This document shows positions 50,601 through 63,400 of a DNA stretch of 64,000 nt, in pieces. The number at the start of each line of letters is the position of its first letter. Positions within the stretch are counted from its first letter, which is position 1. Source of the stretch: Lineus longissimus (taxonomy: Eukaryota > Nemertea > Pilidiophora > Heteronemertea > Lineidae); contig NC_088309.1 in the NCBI RefSeq assembly GCF_910592395.1, forward strand, positions 3,040,501-3,104,500, read 5' to 3'. The position numbers and the translations under genes are program-made. The notes under the pieces were generated by a model. That model worked only from the letters and a program-made list of their open reading frames with translations, did no database searches and had not been told where the DNA came from.

Positions 50601-53600
50601 AACAGCATGTGTCATCAGTTCTGTTGTAGTGCTCAACTGATAGCTGCCTTAGAAATAATTTTTCACATATCTCTTTATCTGGGCGAAAATTGCCTCGGGT
50701 GAATAACAAAATGTCGGGATAAAAATGGTGCCGGAATGAAGGTGAAATGGACTTCATGCTTTGAGTAATGAGATGCTGATCATATCATATTGGCAGCTGA
50801 GCAAAGGTCAAGGCTGCATGGATTAGGCAGTTGGCGCCAAGATCATTGCTGTCCTGTTAATATAGGAGGCAACAGGATTATCAGAAACATACATTATGAA
50901 TATGATCATCATGCATTTGGTCAAGCTGAAGTGACTTTTTATATGTCCTAAGATTCACATGTTACATTTAAAATTGTCCAGTGAAACCTAGAAGGAAATT
51001 GTAAGCCTGAGTAACACCGTAAAACGAACTTAAAATAGATCATATTTAGATTGATTCATTATCAAAGTATTAAGGTGAAGATTACACAAACATAGAGCAA
51101 TCACTGTAGCAACCAGCAGGCCCTGATCATATATACATTTCAACTTTGCGAATTGGAAGAAAAAGATGTATCCTTGTTGATCTCGTGTCGTTTCGGCTGA
51201 TGACGCTGTTCGGCGAAATTAGTCAAAGAATCTGAGATTATGGCAATCACGCCATATAAAGATTCTGAGATAATTTATTCGATTTGCAAGCCATCAAGGG
51301 CATAGAGTCTGCACCTAACACTAGTTTTGAATGTCACATCCATGCGAAAGATTCTGCAGCATTTTGCTGAGTTTTTGTGCCTTCAGATTACAGAACGAGT
51401 GCCATACGCATCACAATCTTGAATGCGTAATACTTGTAAGAAAACCTTCCGAGTAATGAATATTACCCGCAGCTATATCGTACTCTATATAACCTGATAC
51501 AGTCAAGTCAGGCCGACAATGTTAAATATTTGCCAGTGATATAGTACCAGAGGGTCTGGTAACGAAGCCCAAGGGTAATTACTTACATCAGTAAGCGTCT
51601 GCAGAATAATCAAATCAAATTCTAAGTATTCAATTTGATCACTGCACCCCAGGCCATCATGTTCTCGATTTAGCCACATGAACGCAGGGATTACTATTCA
51701 TGTGGTGACATCCATGGGAACCATTAACGAAGTAATCACACACACCGGTTAGGAATGGCAAATGGTAAGGACCCGAGAGTGAGTTACCATAGCAGAAGTC
51801 GATTTGCCAAACAGGATTATTTGACACAGCTTTGCCTGGGAAGTTAACCTGTGATGGACCAATATCCAGCCCAGGGAAGTGGCACTCTCTCCGACCCTTC
51901 ATGAGCTGTCCGGCGGCTAAGGCAAACACCCAGCTGACTTTAATTCTCTAGCAAACTGATGACCGGATGGGGAGTGGGAGGGGCTGAGGGATCAACAGTG
52001 CAATCACCTGAGTTCGTGAACCAAGCAATTCAATATCACAAAGGATACAACATGATCATAGCATCTGTTGCCTTTACATCTTTTAGTTACTCAGAATCCA
52101 ATAACTCTGAAATAATTGCTTTCTGGTCACATGAAAGCAGTGAAATCCACTTCTCCCACAAAGACCCAAGTCGCTTTATTCAAGTCATAGCAACAAAAGA
52201 AAGATGGCAAACTCAGCGTCTAAAGAAGAAATTAATCAAAATAAAATTGGAATGTTGTCATCATCAACAATTAAAACTTGGGAAATCCAATTTTGCATAA
52301 ACTGAAATTTTCTTGACAGACAACCACTTCTGATGTGTTTATTACTAAAATGTTTGCAACGTCATGACACTGCAATAATTCTGCAAATCCACCATCCTCC
52401 AGTCTAGATTTCAAAGGCACAAAGGTTTGGCAAACCCTGGTAACCAAGGAAACCAATATCTTTTAGAAACGAAACATCATCATTATCATCAATCGACAGC
52501 AAATCTCAAAGTTGGAATCTTCCCTGAATCAAGCTGATTGACAGATATTGAAAGTTTGAAACTTGATGGATCTAATATCGAAACTGAAACAGAATGGGCA
52601 GTCCAATTTTTTCAGATTTATGAGTTTCAACATTGACAGTTATTGCTGAAGTTATGACAGTCATGAACAATTCTCGATTCAACAACTGAGATGCTCCTTT
52701 CCTTTTTATTTCTTTTGAAGAACTCAGTTCAAAAACACAGTCAATATACTTCACAATGGGCCTGACACATACAGATTAGTTCCATCAGATCAGTGTGAAA
52801 AACATTGCGAAAAACTTTTTATTTTCTTATATTATAAACTCAACAGATGCAAACCGGAATAGCTCCATATCAGATAGGCATGAAAAAGTAATTGTCTTGG
52901 TTGTGTACTGATTTCTTGAACTGTCTAACATGAAACACTTAGGGTATTATGACTTGGTACTTTAATTGAGTCAAGAAAATAGCACAGATGGTCCTTAAAA
53001 GCTTTTTAAGAGGTCTTTCACATACATGTATGAAAACCTGTTTTTTAAAGGTCATCACAACTCATCCAATTTCCAAGATCCACCATCTGATTTGGAACAG
53101 ATCATCTGTAGAGAAGGTAAAAATCAGACCTAGCTGATGCCAAACAAAAACAGATCAGGACAGATTGGGGAATTGCATGACTAAAGAGCTTGAGCCATAA
53201 ATCCCCATTACTGATTGCTTGGAATGAATCAGGGGCCAGCTCATCAATACACAGGACCGGTAAAGATAGAAATCAAGCCAGACATGAGTATCAACTCAAA
53301 CCTGTAGCTCAGAATCCAATCTGACATGACAATGATTACTGATCACATTGGTTTAGCTGCCAGAATACCAAACAGGTTTTCAGAGTATGAATCACTGGTA
53401 TTAAATGTACTACCAGATATATTCAGTAGTTCCTGGGATTCCACCTGGCCATTGATGAATATCATTACAGTCTTCACCACCCTTATACGAAGTGACACAT
53501 GGCAAGAAACTCATATTCAACAAGGCTAACTTTTGCCAGACGTGAGGACAATCCATTCTACCATTAATGGACAAAAAAGCAGCCTGCCATTTCTTTAGAC

Positions 53601-56600
53601 CACCGTTATCGGAGAATGTTACCAAAAGACGAAAGATATTTTATGTCACATTGAGAAAGAGATATGTGGGGATGGTGGGACCCAATCACAAAATTACATG
53701 ACACCCGTAAAGATTAATGTACGATATGAAGGTTTTTTGAGGCAGTGTGTCCAAATTACAAAATGGATGTTTAGTTGCTGGTGCAAGATTGTTTCCTGGT
53801 GGCCAGTGGAACCTAAGTTATGTGGAGAATGCTATTGTGGTCAGACATGGCGATGTTCTGTCTTGTAATCTTGTATCTTGTATGAGTGGGTGGGGACTGG
53901 GACTGGGAGCACTAACAATCCAAAATGAATTGGCCCAGTGTGCCAACAAATGCGTTGGTGCAATGGAAGACGGTATTAACTTACAACTCAAAGCACTTAT
54001 TTGTCCATAAATCAGGTTAGATAACAATGGCCCAATCAACTGTAACCCCAAGGACCACTGCACTTTTGAAGAGTTAATTCAGGGAGTAAGTGTACTCATG
54101 AGATAGGAAGCAACAGTGATCCCTTATTGCCAAAGGAATTAGACTTTTACTTTCAGTCTCAACTTGTTATAGAGCACGTTTGGGAACTGTTCATTTCAGC
54201 AACCATCTTATGAGAGGCCCTCTCTGAATTGCCAATATTGTCACAGTAAGATTCCTTTCATCTTGAATCAAGAAAATTTCATTTGAAAATATCCCGGAGA
54301 CTCGGTGACAGATATTGTGAGGTGGGTTTTGAAGAATGATCGGTCAGGGCACCAATCAAACATGATTAAAATCTCCGACATCACATCAACATAAGAGAAG
54401 AAAAGTGTTTTGCACCCCACGTGCCACTCTGAGATATGATCTTCAGGCAAAAACAACATTAGGGGATAAATCTTGTGTGGTGTTTTTCAGTCTGTGGTGT
54501 GAGAAGGCTGATTGCAGCTATCTTGGCCTCCAATCTAACCTTACAATCAAATGTCTTGAGAAGAAAGCCATAAATCATTAGGATAAAGACAGACTTTAAC
54601 AGATGCAACCTAAGCAAAACTACTGACAGGATACTATCTAATTTTTGAGTAAATAACCAACTTTATTTCATCACAAAGAGAAGGTCATTACTGCAAGTTC
54701 TGATGTTATCACCTCACTATCTTTCAGCTTTATGGTAGATTTCAACTTTTAGCCGCGATGGAATGAAAGAGCTTTGAAGTACAGAGCTGCTATAGGAACA
54801 GTGCATATGATGCATTTCAATGTATCCTCAATCTTCCATGCCTGTCTGTAAAACAGTCACGAACCATCCCATCTATGTCTTCTTTGATGTTACTCAATGC
54901 AATATGAACCATTCCAGACAACTCTTCTCTTTTTTAATGCCTTGGTCATCACTGGCTTTCTTGCCAAAAGAAATCCTTTACTGTCACTGGCCAGCAAGCA
55001 GAGGGTCAGGCTACCAAAGGCTATGAGCGAGCATATTTCCCCAAGAGCAATATGAGCACACAAGAGCAACCTAGGTTATTACCTTAATGGTAATGTCCTT
55101 GAGTCAGGAGCTACAGCAGCTGAAACAAATGAAGACATACCACCATCTCTGAATTCCTGGTGCATTAGATTAGATTCTTTGATTAGAAGGGTCCTCGGGT
55201 AGCAATTAGATAGATCACAGTGATGTTATATTGATGACTGTGGGAGCGAGCCCAACATGCATCATTTGGCTAGGCAATTATCAGGGCAAAGAGCAGTATC
55301 AATCACGTCTTTCTTCACCATTCTCTATTTCCGCTCCGGCAACATCATTTGCTGTACACTGTCACTATCTTTACAGCTAATAGGATTGCTGTCACCATGG
55401 TCCAGAACTGGCCAAAAAGGCCAATTTATGTGCAGCAAGACATTGTCTCATTGCACAAAAAACTACAGGCATGGTAGGCGATTTATCACTGATTATATTT
55501 TTGCCCTCTGTGATGCAAGTAATTTACTTTCTCTGAAGAAAAACATCAATGATAACCATTGTCAGTAAAGCAGACTCACAAAAGTAGAGGGCATTCTCAA
55601 TCTGCTTCCAGTAGATTTTACAAACTCAGAACATCATATAAGGTACATGTAAGCGCTGATAGTTTTGACCAGTTCCTAACTTTTAAATTTCAACTTAAAG
55701 CAAACAAAACCAATGCTTCATAAAAAGCAAATTAAAGAAAGTAGTGTTTTTCCTGTGGGAATTCTTCACAGATTTCATCATCTCAGTAAAAGCGTTTGTC
55801 AGTGTTTGTCATCAATTTTGCCTTCACCGACAGATCTCCTGGTAAACCGAGCTCTGACGTCAACTTCATGCATCTTTCTTGCCTTACTATTCCAGTGATG
55901 GATTAGCATCCTGGCTGTGAGTAATTAACGTCTTCCGACTATAAACCAGCATCATGAATGAGACAGCTTTAATGGATTTAAGGCTGTATAGTGGCACTTG
56001 AGTTCCTCTATCCCAGGTGAAGCTATCTTTAGAGCTGAGCAAGAGCAAATTGTCGCTTTTCCAATCTATTTGTTGCCTTTTTCTTCTCGCAACCCATTTG
56101 CATTTGCTGCACTACTATAAAGTGATTCATGCATGGATGTCCTGCCATGACAGGACATCCTGTCATGGCAGGACATCCTGTCATGGCAGGACATCCTACC
56201 GGATTGGATGTACAGGACATCCCATGCTACAAAGTCTGAATGCCAGTGATTGTGTCAATGCAACTGCTACTGCTACTGCAAATTACTTCATCAGATATAT
56301 TGTAATTGGTATGGTACATAAGATGGATATTAACTGAATGTCTGTGCCCAGATATGTCTTCTTAGCAACACTGCCCATTGGCCAGGTCATAACTCACTTA
56401 AAATAAAAGGATTTTCAATCAGTTGGAAATAACTTTAAATGTATTTTAGACACCAAGTTTCCAGCTCGCAGTGGCTAAGTATTTTCAGCACTAATTTTTC
56501 AAGAGTGGATGAGAGCTCGTCACTGCCAACCAAGCATTGGTCATCATGTCACAACCACAGTTAGACTGTACATGGTTTATAGGTGATAAACCATGCATAA

Positions 56601-57444
56601 AACATAAAGCTCACAGTCTCTTGATGGTGGCTACATCCATCATGTTGGCACCAAGGAAAATCATCCATTGGCTGTGGTTGTGGTACATCAAATATGACAG
56701 TGCTTGCTTTTTCGGCTTTATAAGATGCTCCCGTGAGCACAGCCTGGGTCAGTAAAGTGGTAGCAGAGTTCAAACTGCAGAGAGTGACGATAGGTCCTGA
56801 TGGTGGTAGGCAATCTGACTTTATCAACAACAAGATAAACAGCATTAGCTATCAGGGTACCAAATTGCCATACTTATGGTGAACAAGCAGAAACGCAGCT
56901 GAAATACTGCTCAGAACAGACACAATGATCACCATTGCCATAATTGGCCTGGGGACAGAACACCCTCAGCCAAGAGTTAAAGTACCAAATATCCCACTAT
57001 TAGGTGAATCAGCACGGTAATAACTTTCAAGCCATAATTTTTCATTGCAATAGCAACCAACAAGTGCTTTGTTATTTCCTATTGTTGGGTTAACGAGGTC
57101 ACATCATATGACAGTAGATCATCAATGGTTCAGTCATATCAAAGCCACACAGGGAAGTATGGTAGCATAGTGGTCAGAGTGCCTGGTTTTGGACAAAGAA
57201 GTCACGAATATGAATCCCTTCCTGCCACTTCTTTCCAAGTTAAGTAATGCGCTCATTGCGGGGACGTTCCAACCCACGGCAAGAATTGCAAGAAATATCT
57301 GAAAATGATACTTACATAATTTTTGGCTAAATCTGGATGGTCTCTTTCTATGCCGTCGTCTAATATAGAAACCACAACGCCTTTGCCTGTGAAGCCTCTT
57401 TTCCAGGCATGTTCTACATTCATATTTCCACCTGACTCTCGATT
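29109..57444 (-). CDS. FURIN: Furin-type proprotein convertase (5' end outside window)
   Basis: A secretory-pathway subtilisin-like protease that cleaves proproteins after basic motifs. Exons on the minus strand: 57444-57316, 46849-46773, 45918-45830, 44870-44698, 44478-44266, 43961-43861, 43518-43415, 43115-42998, 42664-42363, then alternative 3' exons, with 38873-38706 joined to 29671-29109 for the membrane form. All phases match; this path is 2037 nt, 678 aa plus stop, lacking signal peptide and prodomain. The catalytic residues are visible: Asp in [14 protein letters not shown], His in [13 protein letters not shown], oxyanion Asn in [17 protein letters not shown], Ser in [11 protein letters not shown]. 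The P domain follows ([27 protein letters not shown]); the usual RGD of the P domain reads RGE. It ends with a short Cys-rich segment, one transmembrane helix and a cytoplasmic tail. Introns of 10.5 kb (46850-57315) and 9.0 kb (29672-38705) are notable. It could also be the ancestor-like PC5/PACE4 type; the tail favours furin. Confidence 0.93.
29672..38705. other. 9.0-kb furin intron
   Basis: No furin exon was found inside it. It contains one possible nested single-exon gene (34091-34444, listed separately). The longest plus-strand frame (30570-31091, 173 codons) has no domain, no splice support and biased low-complexity composition, so it is not called. No large repeat with clear ends was seen. 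Confidence 0.5.
34091..34444 (-). CDS. Hypothetical 117-aa secreted-type protein nested in a furin intron
   Basis: An uninterrupted frame starts at an ATG in good context (ACGACATGG). It opens with a short hydrophobic stretch [11 protein letters not shown] after two residues, which could be a signal peptide, then a Ser/Thr-rich linker and two adjacent cysteines. The rest is helix-like, with many Tyr and Leu. The 5' half is richer in CpG than the surrounding intron, and an AATAAA for this strand lies about 0.65 kb downstream (33447-33442). I recognise no family. It could equally be a chance frame. Confidence 0.25.
   Translation of the reverse strand: MAMICLLMLGAMTASSPSRLSNTSLSTSNQCCNQQKFEQNVQILYPVTPVNDLGLYLSYLGHLSMYNVQYTKSGNLESSKEYRPEIHEYVHYWKNEAEKLCLFDQYFVIYSINMALL
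38706..38873 (-). CDS. FURIN: Furin alternative exon C: last P-domain strand plus linker to membrane form
   Basis: The acceptor TTTCCAG is followed by [12 protein letters not shown], the conserved final strand of the P domain, then a Ser/Pro/Ala-rich linker and [12 protein letters not shown], the start of a Cys-rich repeat. The exon enters in phase 1 (fits the P-domain exon ending at 42363) and leaves in phase 1 at ATAG|GTTGGT. This fits the terminal exon at 29671, where the CxxC repeat is completed. It is the only one of the three alternatives that reaches the membrane tail. Confidence 0.85.
39961..40159 (-). CDS. FURIN: Furin alternative exon B: last P-domain strand plus short distinct C-terminus
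   Basis: After CCTAAAG the frame reads [15 protein letters not shown], a further version of the P-domain end, then about 45 residues unlike any other furin tail and a TGA stop at 39961. The frame requires an incoming phase 2. This matches a second GT two bases inside the P-domain donor (exon end 42365) rather than the stronger GTGAGT site at 42363. The acceptor is modest. It could encode a soluble isoform or be a decaying duplicate exon. Confidence 0.6.
40754..41109 (-). CDS. FURIN: Furin alternative exon A: last P-domain strand plus Ser/Thr/Pro-rich terminus
   Basis: The acceptor TTTTTTCAG is followed, in phase 1, by [20 protein letters not shown], very like the P-domain end of PC5/PACE4-type convertases. 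About 100 residues rich in Ser, Thr, Pro, Lys and His follow, and a TAA stop at 40754. No strong internal donor was seen, so this looks like a terminal exon giving a soluble enzyme. No canonical poly(A) hexamer was found in the next 300 bases, which leaves the transcript end open. Confidence 0.8.
56135..56196. repeat. 18-bp palindromic minisatellite
   Basis: The unit TGTCATGGCAGGACATCC is repeated at 56161-56178 and 56179-56196, with a partial copy at 56146-56160. The block is preceded at 56135-56152 by its exact reverse complement, GGATGTCCTGCCATGACA. The array can therefore form a stem as well as slip in register. Confidence 0.88.
57153..57240 (+). repeat. tRNA-like SINE fragment
   Basis: TAGCATAGTGG at 57163-57173 is a perfect A-box match. 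It is followed by GTCAGAGTGCC, TTTGGAC and ATGAATCCCTTCC at tRNA-like spacing, where the B box has partly decayed. It overlaps no exon and ends about 75 bases before the furin exon boundary at 57316. Probably the head of a tRNA-derived SINE. Confidence 0.4.
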
Positions 57445-60400
57445 CTGAAAGTAGAAAATAAGTAACACCATGTATAGTCACTCCAAGCACAGATGATGGG
57501 TGATTGAAATGATCTACAAAATGTTAAGAAAGAAACGAAGGGAGTCATATTCGGCAAGATACTGGATTATCAGTCACTTTCATCCCTGCGACAATGGACC
57601 TCCACTCCCCCATTTCATACTTGAGTGGACAGACATGGTACATGTATGATCGATGATCCAGACATTCTACATTGAGATCACATCCAATAACAATCAAATC
57701 TACGGCTGCTTCAGCTGGAACATTGGTAATACGAGATCACTAGCTTGTCACTGATTGATGAAATTGGTCTGCAGGGCTGTCCAGGCAAGTGCAGACTTGG
57801 TTCAACTTTCACTGTAATGTGGCTTGAATACAACATTACAAGAACAAAGGATGGTTCTAATCAGAAATACAAAACAATAAAAGACCGAGCCAGTGTGATG
57901 ACAAGAAACGTTGCAAAGAAGATCCCTTGCCACGTGAACTGGCCAATTGAGTCCGAGTAATTATCTGAAATGAGCAATAACATTGAGCATCAAGCAGAGG
58001 AAAGGAATTCAACATCCTACTTGAAATGACAGAAGAGATCTCTCTAAATATTGGTGCTGTAACTAGCCCTTGGGGATCAGATTTTGCAGCATTAGTTATC
58101 TTGTTCTGTTTTGATGCCAAGGCTCTAGATGGTATTAGCGGTAAGCGTGAAATACTCAATCAATATCGTGAAGCAACAACTAGAAGAGTTACGATGTGCG
58201 CATAATACGCACCATAGTAGTATTTCATCTTGTGGAAATGTTCGGGTAAATTATGTATTGGGCTTGAGGGTTAAGACTTGAAAGATACAGATGTTATGAA
58301 GCATTCTGTAAAGCACTACAGAATCGCTGTAATGAAAAAGCAAAATGCCCTTTAACACATGTCTAAACTTCAGTTTACCACCTGCAAGAACTTGGCAAAT
58401 CGTAACATTAAAGTTGTAGGCAACATGATAAGTATTGCAACACATTTAAAGTGATGGATTCAGAAATACAGGTTTACTTAAAAATTCTATACTATGTAGT
58501 AACCTTGTTGGAAATGTGTTCTTTCACAGGCAACTCAGTCACTTGAAGGTTGCCAAAGCTCATTCCTGTGAGTTTACTAAATTTACTTCTGACTGACAGC
58601 TTACTTATCAGATCAGATCCTAATTATCATAGTGATTTCCAGAAGACTGTTACTATAGTACTCCGACAAGTAAGAGTGAAGATGACAAAAAGCTTCAAAT
58701 TCAGATGTGCTTGGCTACAGTTCAACATGTGTCACTGCCAGTGAACCCCAACTCCAAGACTATCGATTGAAGTTTTCATTAATGTTATCAGGTTATGAAA
58801 GTTTGGGTCAATCTGTATCCAAATCCTCATCTGAGGGTAATTTTCCAATAGTGGGAAGCGATACTGAGGATGTAAATCTCAATCAATACCGTAAATGATC
58901 TAATTTCATGTTGAATCGTGAAGCTAATCATGGTGATGTAGCCACGGTCAATAATCAGTGTAACAAGCGAGACACGGCTGGAATACTAAACGTGGGATTC
59001 CATGCTGGCATGTGATATGGGAGCGGGAATGAATGGCAGCATGCTGGAAAAGATAACAGGCATTCTTGGTAGGAATTCCTATCAATAAAGCATCCATTTC
59101 AGCATTGTTACATTTGCCATTTCTATAAGAATCACCAGAAAGGTCAATCAAGAAAAGTGTAAGAAGTCAGCTTTATGATTTTTGTTCTGCAAAGCTAAAA
59201 GCTGTATCAACATAACAGCGTGGTACACAAATATACAAGCATCTGCCTGCAGAAACAGAATGGATGAAGGTATTTGGCAGAGGCCACCTGAACCACTTAA
59301 GGCAGTCTTATCCCAATTCATGTTACCAGCTTCTAAACCAACATTGGGTTTGGACATAATTTGATAGACATCTTCTGGAGTAAGCATGTCACAAATCTTC
59401 TAACAAATTCCACCCCATCACACCGTACAAATGATTCAACCAGCATGTCTACAGCCCTTAACCATGACACGAAGCAGTGTGTGACACAGTCACAGCACCC
59501 AAGCTGAAAATCGACATCTCTCAATTGATTTCTGACGAGATAAAAAAATCCATGCATGATAAATCATTCTCCATCATGAATGACATAACGAGACGTAAAT
59601 GCAGGCAACTAGAATCGATCAATAACAAGAAGAAGCCACTCTTCAATGACCTCAAGCCATCTCTTGTGGTAAGATCAATGAAGTGCTCATCCTAATCACT
59701 ACTGTTTCTGTAAGACACTGCAGCAGTTTACATTAGGTTTGAAATCGATGATGTCCGTAAATCGTTGGTTGTAACTTGTGTTGCCTTCATGAGCAAAATT
59801 TCTTTTTCGACCACTGGTTGTAGCACAAGATACAGCAAGTAGATGATTGGATAAAGGGAGAGGAAGTGCTTACTGTCAAGACAACCACCTACAAACACAC
59901 CAATAGTACCCTCTCACACTCATAGTAACTTTAGTGTCGACATTAATCTTCCCTAATCACCCTGATTGCCGCCTTCTTACGTTTGTGGATTACTAATTAC
60001 AAACTGGGGCTATTTTGAGAAGAATCACAATTGAAAGACTCTCGACAAGAACTGTTAGCCAAAAAAGTGTTTTCTATGAAGCTATTTCATATCAGTTGCA
60101 CTGACTCTCAGCAACTGCAATTGCCAGCAATTAGTATTGTCTATACCATGTGATTATTGGCAACCCCACAACCACTACCAATTCAACTTGGTCATTGATG
60201 GCAAAATGTGGTTCTTGTGTAATGTTGAGACAAGCCAAGTTGTGCCTACAGACAACCAAGATCAATACAGAAGCAAGCTATGAGATTAGGTTACAAACAT
60301 TGTTATACAGATTATTACAGCAACCATAACATGATCGCATATAATACAATTATGGCACTTTGATCTTGGTAATGGACTACGGGCACTAAGATGATCAGAC

Positions 60401-63400
60401 TTGAAGGAACAAGAAGGGTTCAAGGAGAGGGGTCAAGGCTACTTAGGAAAGCACCTTTAAGAGAGAGAGACAGTAACTGGTTCAATTCAGATCTGCCAGT
60501 CTCACTCTTAAAGCGGATCCCCTGCAGAAGAGGGTAAGCTGGATGATCCTCAACACTGAATATGAGTGCGCCACTTCAGCAGTATTTTTTTACTGAAAAC
60601 AGCTTACTTCTTTGTGACGCTTGTTATACAGCAGGAATAACATGCTTTCTGTTGCAAAAATGTCAGCAAGCAAGGGGGAAACAGACTAACTGTTGAGACA
60701 TGAACATGTGTGAAGCAATTGAAACAGGCCACTGGAGATAGGAACTCGTAAATTTTCGAGAAATCTACTTGACTTCCAGTGTAGCTGCAGCCACAGGTGT
60801 TATGGCGTTTCTCTCCACAGACAATGTGCACCAATATCTTTTCCCATCTTAGACACTTACTATAGAATAGTCAAGGAACATTCCCTAGTATACTATGATA
60901 TTTCAACTCCTTTAAGATCTGCCTGTGATTAACAGTTAGTATATCTCAGGTGGTAGGTAAAAACAGGCCTAGTGGCTTAGGTTCATGTATAAATAGACCC
61001 TTGGCTTTGGTGTGGTAAACAGGTTATTACCAGATGACTGGAATCACTCATTCATCATACTACTGGTTGGGAGAAATCTCACTTCCAACTCTTATAAAGA
61101 AATCTGAGGTTTACTACCATGGAGGCCGGTCTAAACCAAGCTTTCATACTTTTTAAAATATTGTGATTGGTGTGTTTATAAACTAGATGTATACACTTGT
61201 TACAATACATGCAAAACATAAACTACCACTGCCATGGTAGACAGGTTGAACGAGCTGCTGGCAATACCTCACACTTCAACTGGCTCCACATCAATGACAC
61301 TAACCAAGCACTGGTTATATGAGGTATATGAGACACACCCCTTTAAAGTGGTTCCTGGTGACCTATAGTGGTTCAAGGGAGAACAAATTTAGAGTAAATT
61401 GGATTGATTTCGTGACTGGCCACTTCTGCCCATACGCGTGACATTTGAGTTACGTCTCCCTCTGTTCACAAGCAAGAGGAAGGGCATTCAGCTGACTATG
61501 GTTGCAATATTAGATGCAAAGAATCTTGTTAGTCCTCTGGCTGATTACAGTTATACCCTTCGTGCCTTGGTTACCGCCATCTTTCAGGTAGACCAACACT
61601 CACCAATGCATCAGCCAACTTGCACATTGTGCTTGATATCAATCTGATGAGGAAGCAAGGTAGACAGTGCAATCTGCAGGTAGGCATCAGCCTCATGCAG
61701 CCACAACAGCTTTATTAGATCAGACCAAGACCTGCTCTTTCTAAACAGGCCTATGGAGATAACAATGCACATATAGTAGCAGCTGCAGTTTGGAGATTAG
61801 CTTCCACTTTTGTTAATGGTAAAGATTCCACCCTCCGGCAGTCCCACTACAGAAAAACAATCATTACAACAAATAGTTTTAGTTTTTTAAGAGACCACCA
61901 ATATAGAGAAGGAAAACAGTATCCAAAGGCATTTATACATGTATCTTCTGGTAACACTAACACAGTCCCACTTTGTTGGAACATGTGTGGAAGTATGACT
62001 GTATCAAGAACTTTGTAAAAGGCAAGGCTTACAATTCCTTCAGCAAAGATAGCAGTCATCCTAACAGGAACAACCTTTGTTGCAGGAAATATTCCTCCAC
62101 CACTGCAATTGAGAACTGAGAGATGATAAATATTTCCTTTACAAGGAAACCACCAGTACTTTGTGAAGTCCAAATTGACATGTCGGTAGGAACTGGTATG
62201 GTGATGACATATGTGGGAAATCATTGGGTTGGATGAGAGTTGGAAACCAGGGTGAGGTGAAGGACACTTGACTCACCATGGCTCATTATATGATCCACTT
62301 CACGTCAGATGTTATGGTATAACTTATTCACACAACAATGATACTGAAACTGTGACAGTTTTGGCTTGTGTTATTAGCAAATTAATTTCAGCACAGGTTT
62401 ACATCTAATACTTTCTCCTTGTTTGACTAGTTTGAGCAGTTTCGTTCCGAGATAACTATGATATTGTACAGTACAATAGTTCAGAGTACATATAAGACTA
62501 ACATGAGAACCGCTCCTGACTTCCCTGCCAGTGGTCTGACTATATTGTTATAACGATGATACATGACTGATGTAATTGGTATGAAACTCACGACTGAGAC
62601 AGCTAATTAACTTAAAGAATCGATGATCGGCCATGAGACCTTGAAACAGATCCCATGATAACGAAAACCACAACAACAAATCCTCCTTTCCGGCACTTAC
62701 ACCACGCGGATAGCTGCAACCTTGTTACACAGTCAGAAGGCTATTAGATTAGAACAACAACATCAAGACCTGCAGGCTGGAGGAAATAAACTCAAGTTTA
62801 AAGGAAAAATTGTACTTCTTTGATTACAACTTCAATGCCTGATAATTTCTTTGAACGGAAACACGATTTTTGGACCACCATGCTGCCACAGAGTAGAGGA
62901 AATGCACACAGTTTCAGAATGTTTGAATCTAATCCATCGATACCCAAACCTAAATCAATAGCTTTCGCAGCAAAACCACAGCTCTGACTGCTTCCACCAT
63001 GTGGGTTCTTAATCTAATACAATCCTATTGTTTGTATCGGGAGATTCTTCTTTCCAATTATTTCGTAAGGTATAGGAATTGATTGGCTATAGTTTACTGA
63101 TCGAGACAATTCAGGCAGCAATAAACAGCAGGCTGATTTGGAGAAACCTTCATTTCCTTCTACAATACTGATGGCTGACAAAGTTCTGGACAGAGATTCT
63201 ACGGTGATGGTCATCACAGTTCCTAACTGGCCAATTCTACTGGTCTATTCATTCTCATCACATAAGTGCCATACAGGCCATTGGGGCCAATAACTAGTTT
63301 CAGAAACCCCATCACAAACTCTTAGAATTTAGAACTTAATGCTCATGAGTCCTAACCATTCAGAGCACGTTCCAATACCCACGGCTAGTGTGAATGCTAT

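Larger units (their letters stand above)
46850..57315. other. 10.5-kb furin intron
   Basis: It lies between the exon encoding the catalytic Asp and the next exon. No coding exon was recognised on either strand; frames up to 130 codons (for example 48440-48832) show no motif or codon-like pattern. It contains the palindromic minisatellite at 56135-56196. Confidence 0.5.

Noticed and set aside
61847-62224. 125-codon minus-strand frame considered as a furin prodomain exon
   Set aside because: No basic cleavage site, no prodomain motif and no WYL-type junction; it does not match any convertase region.
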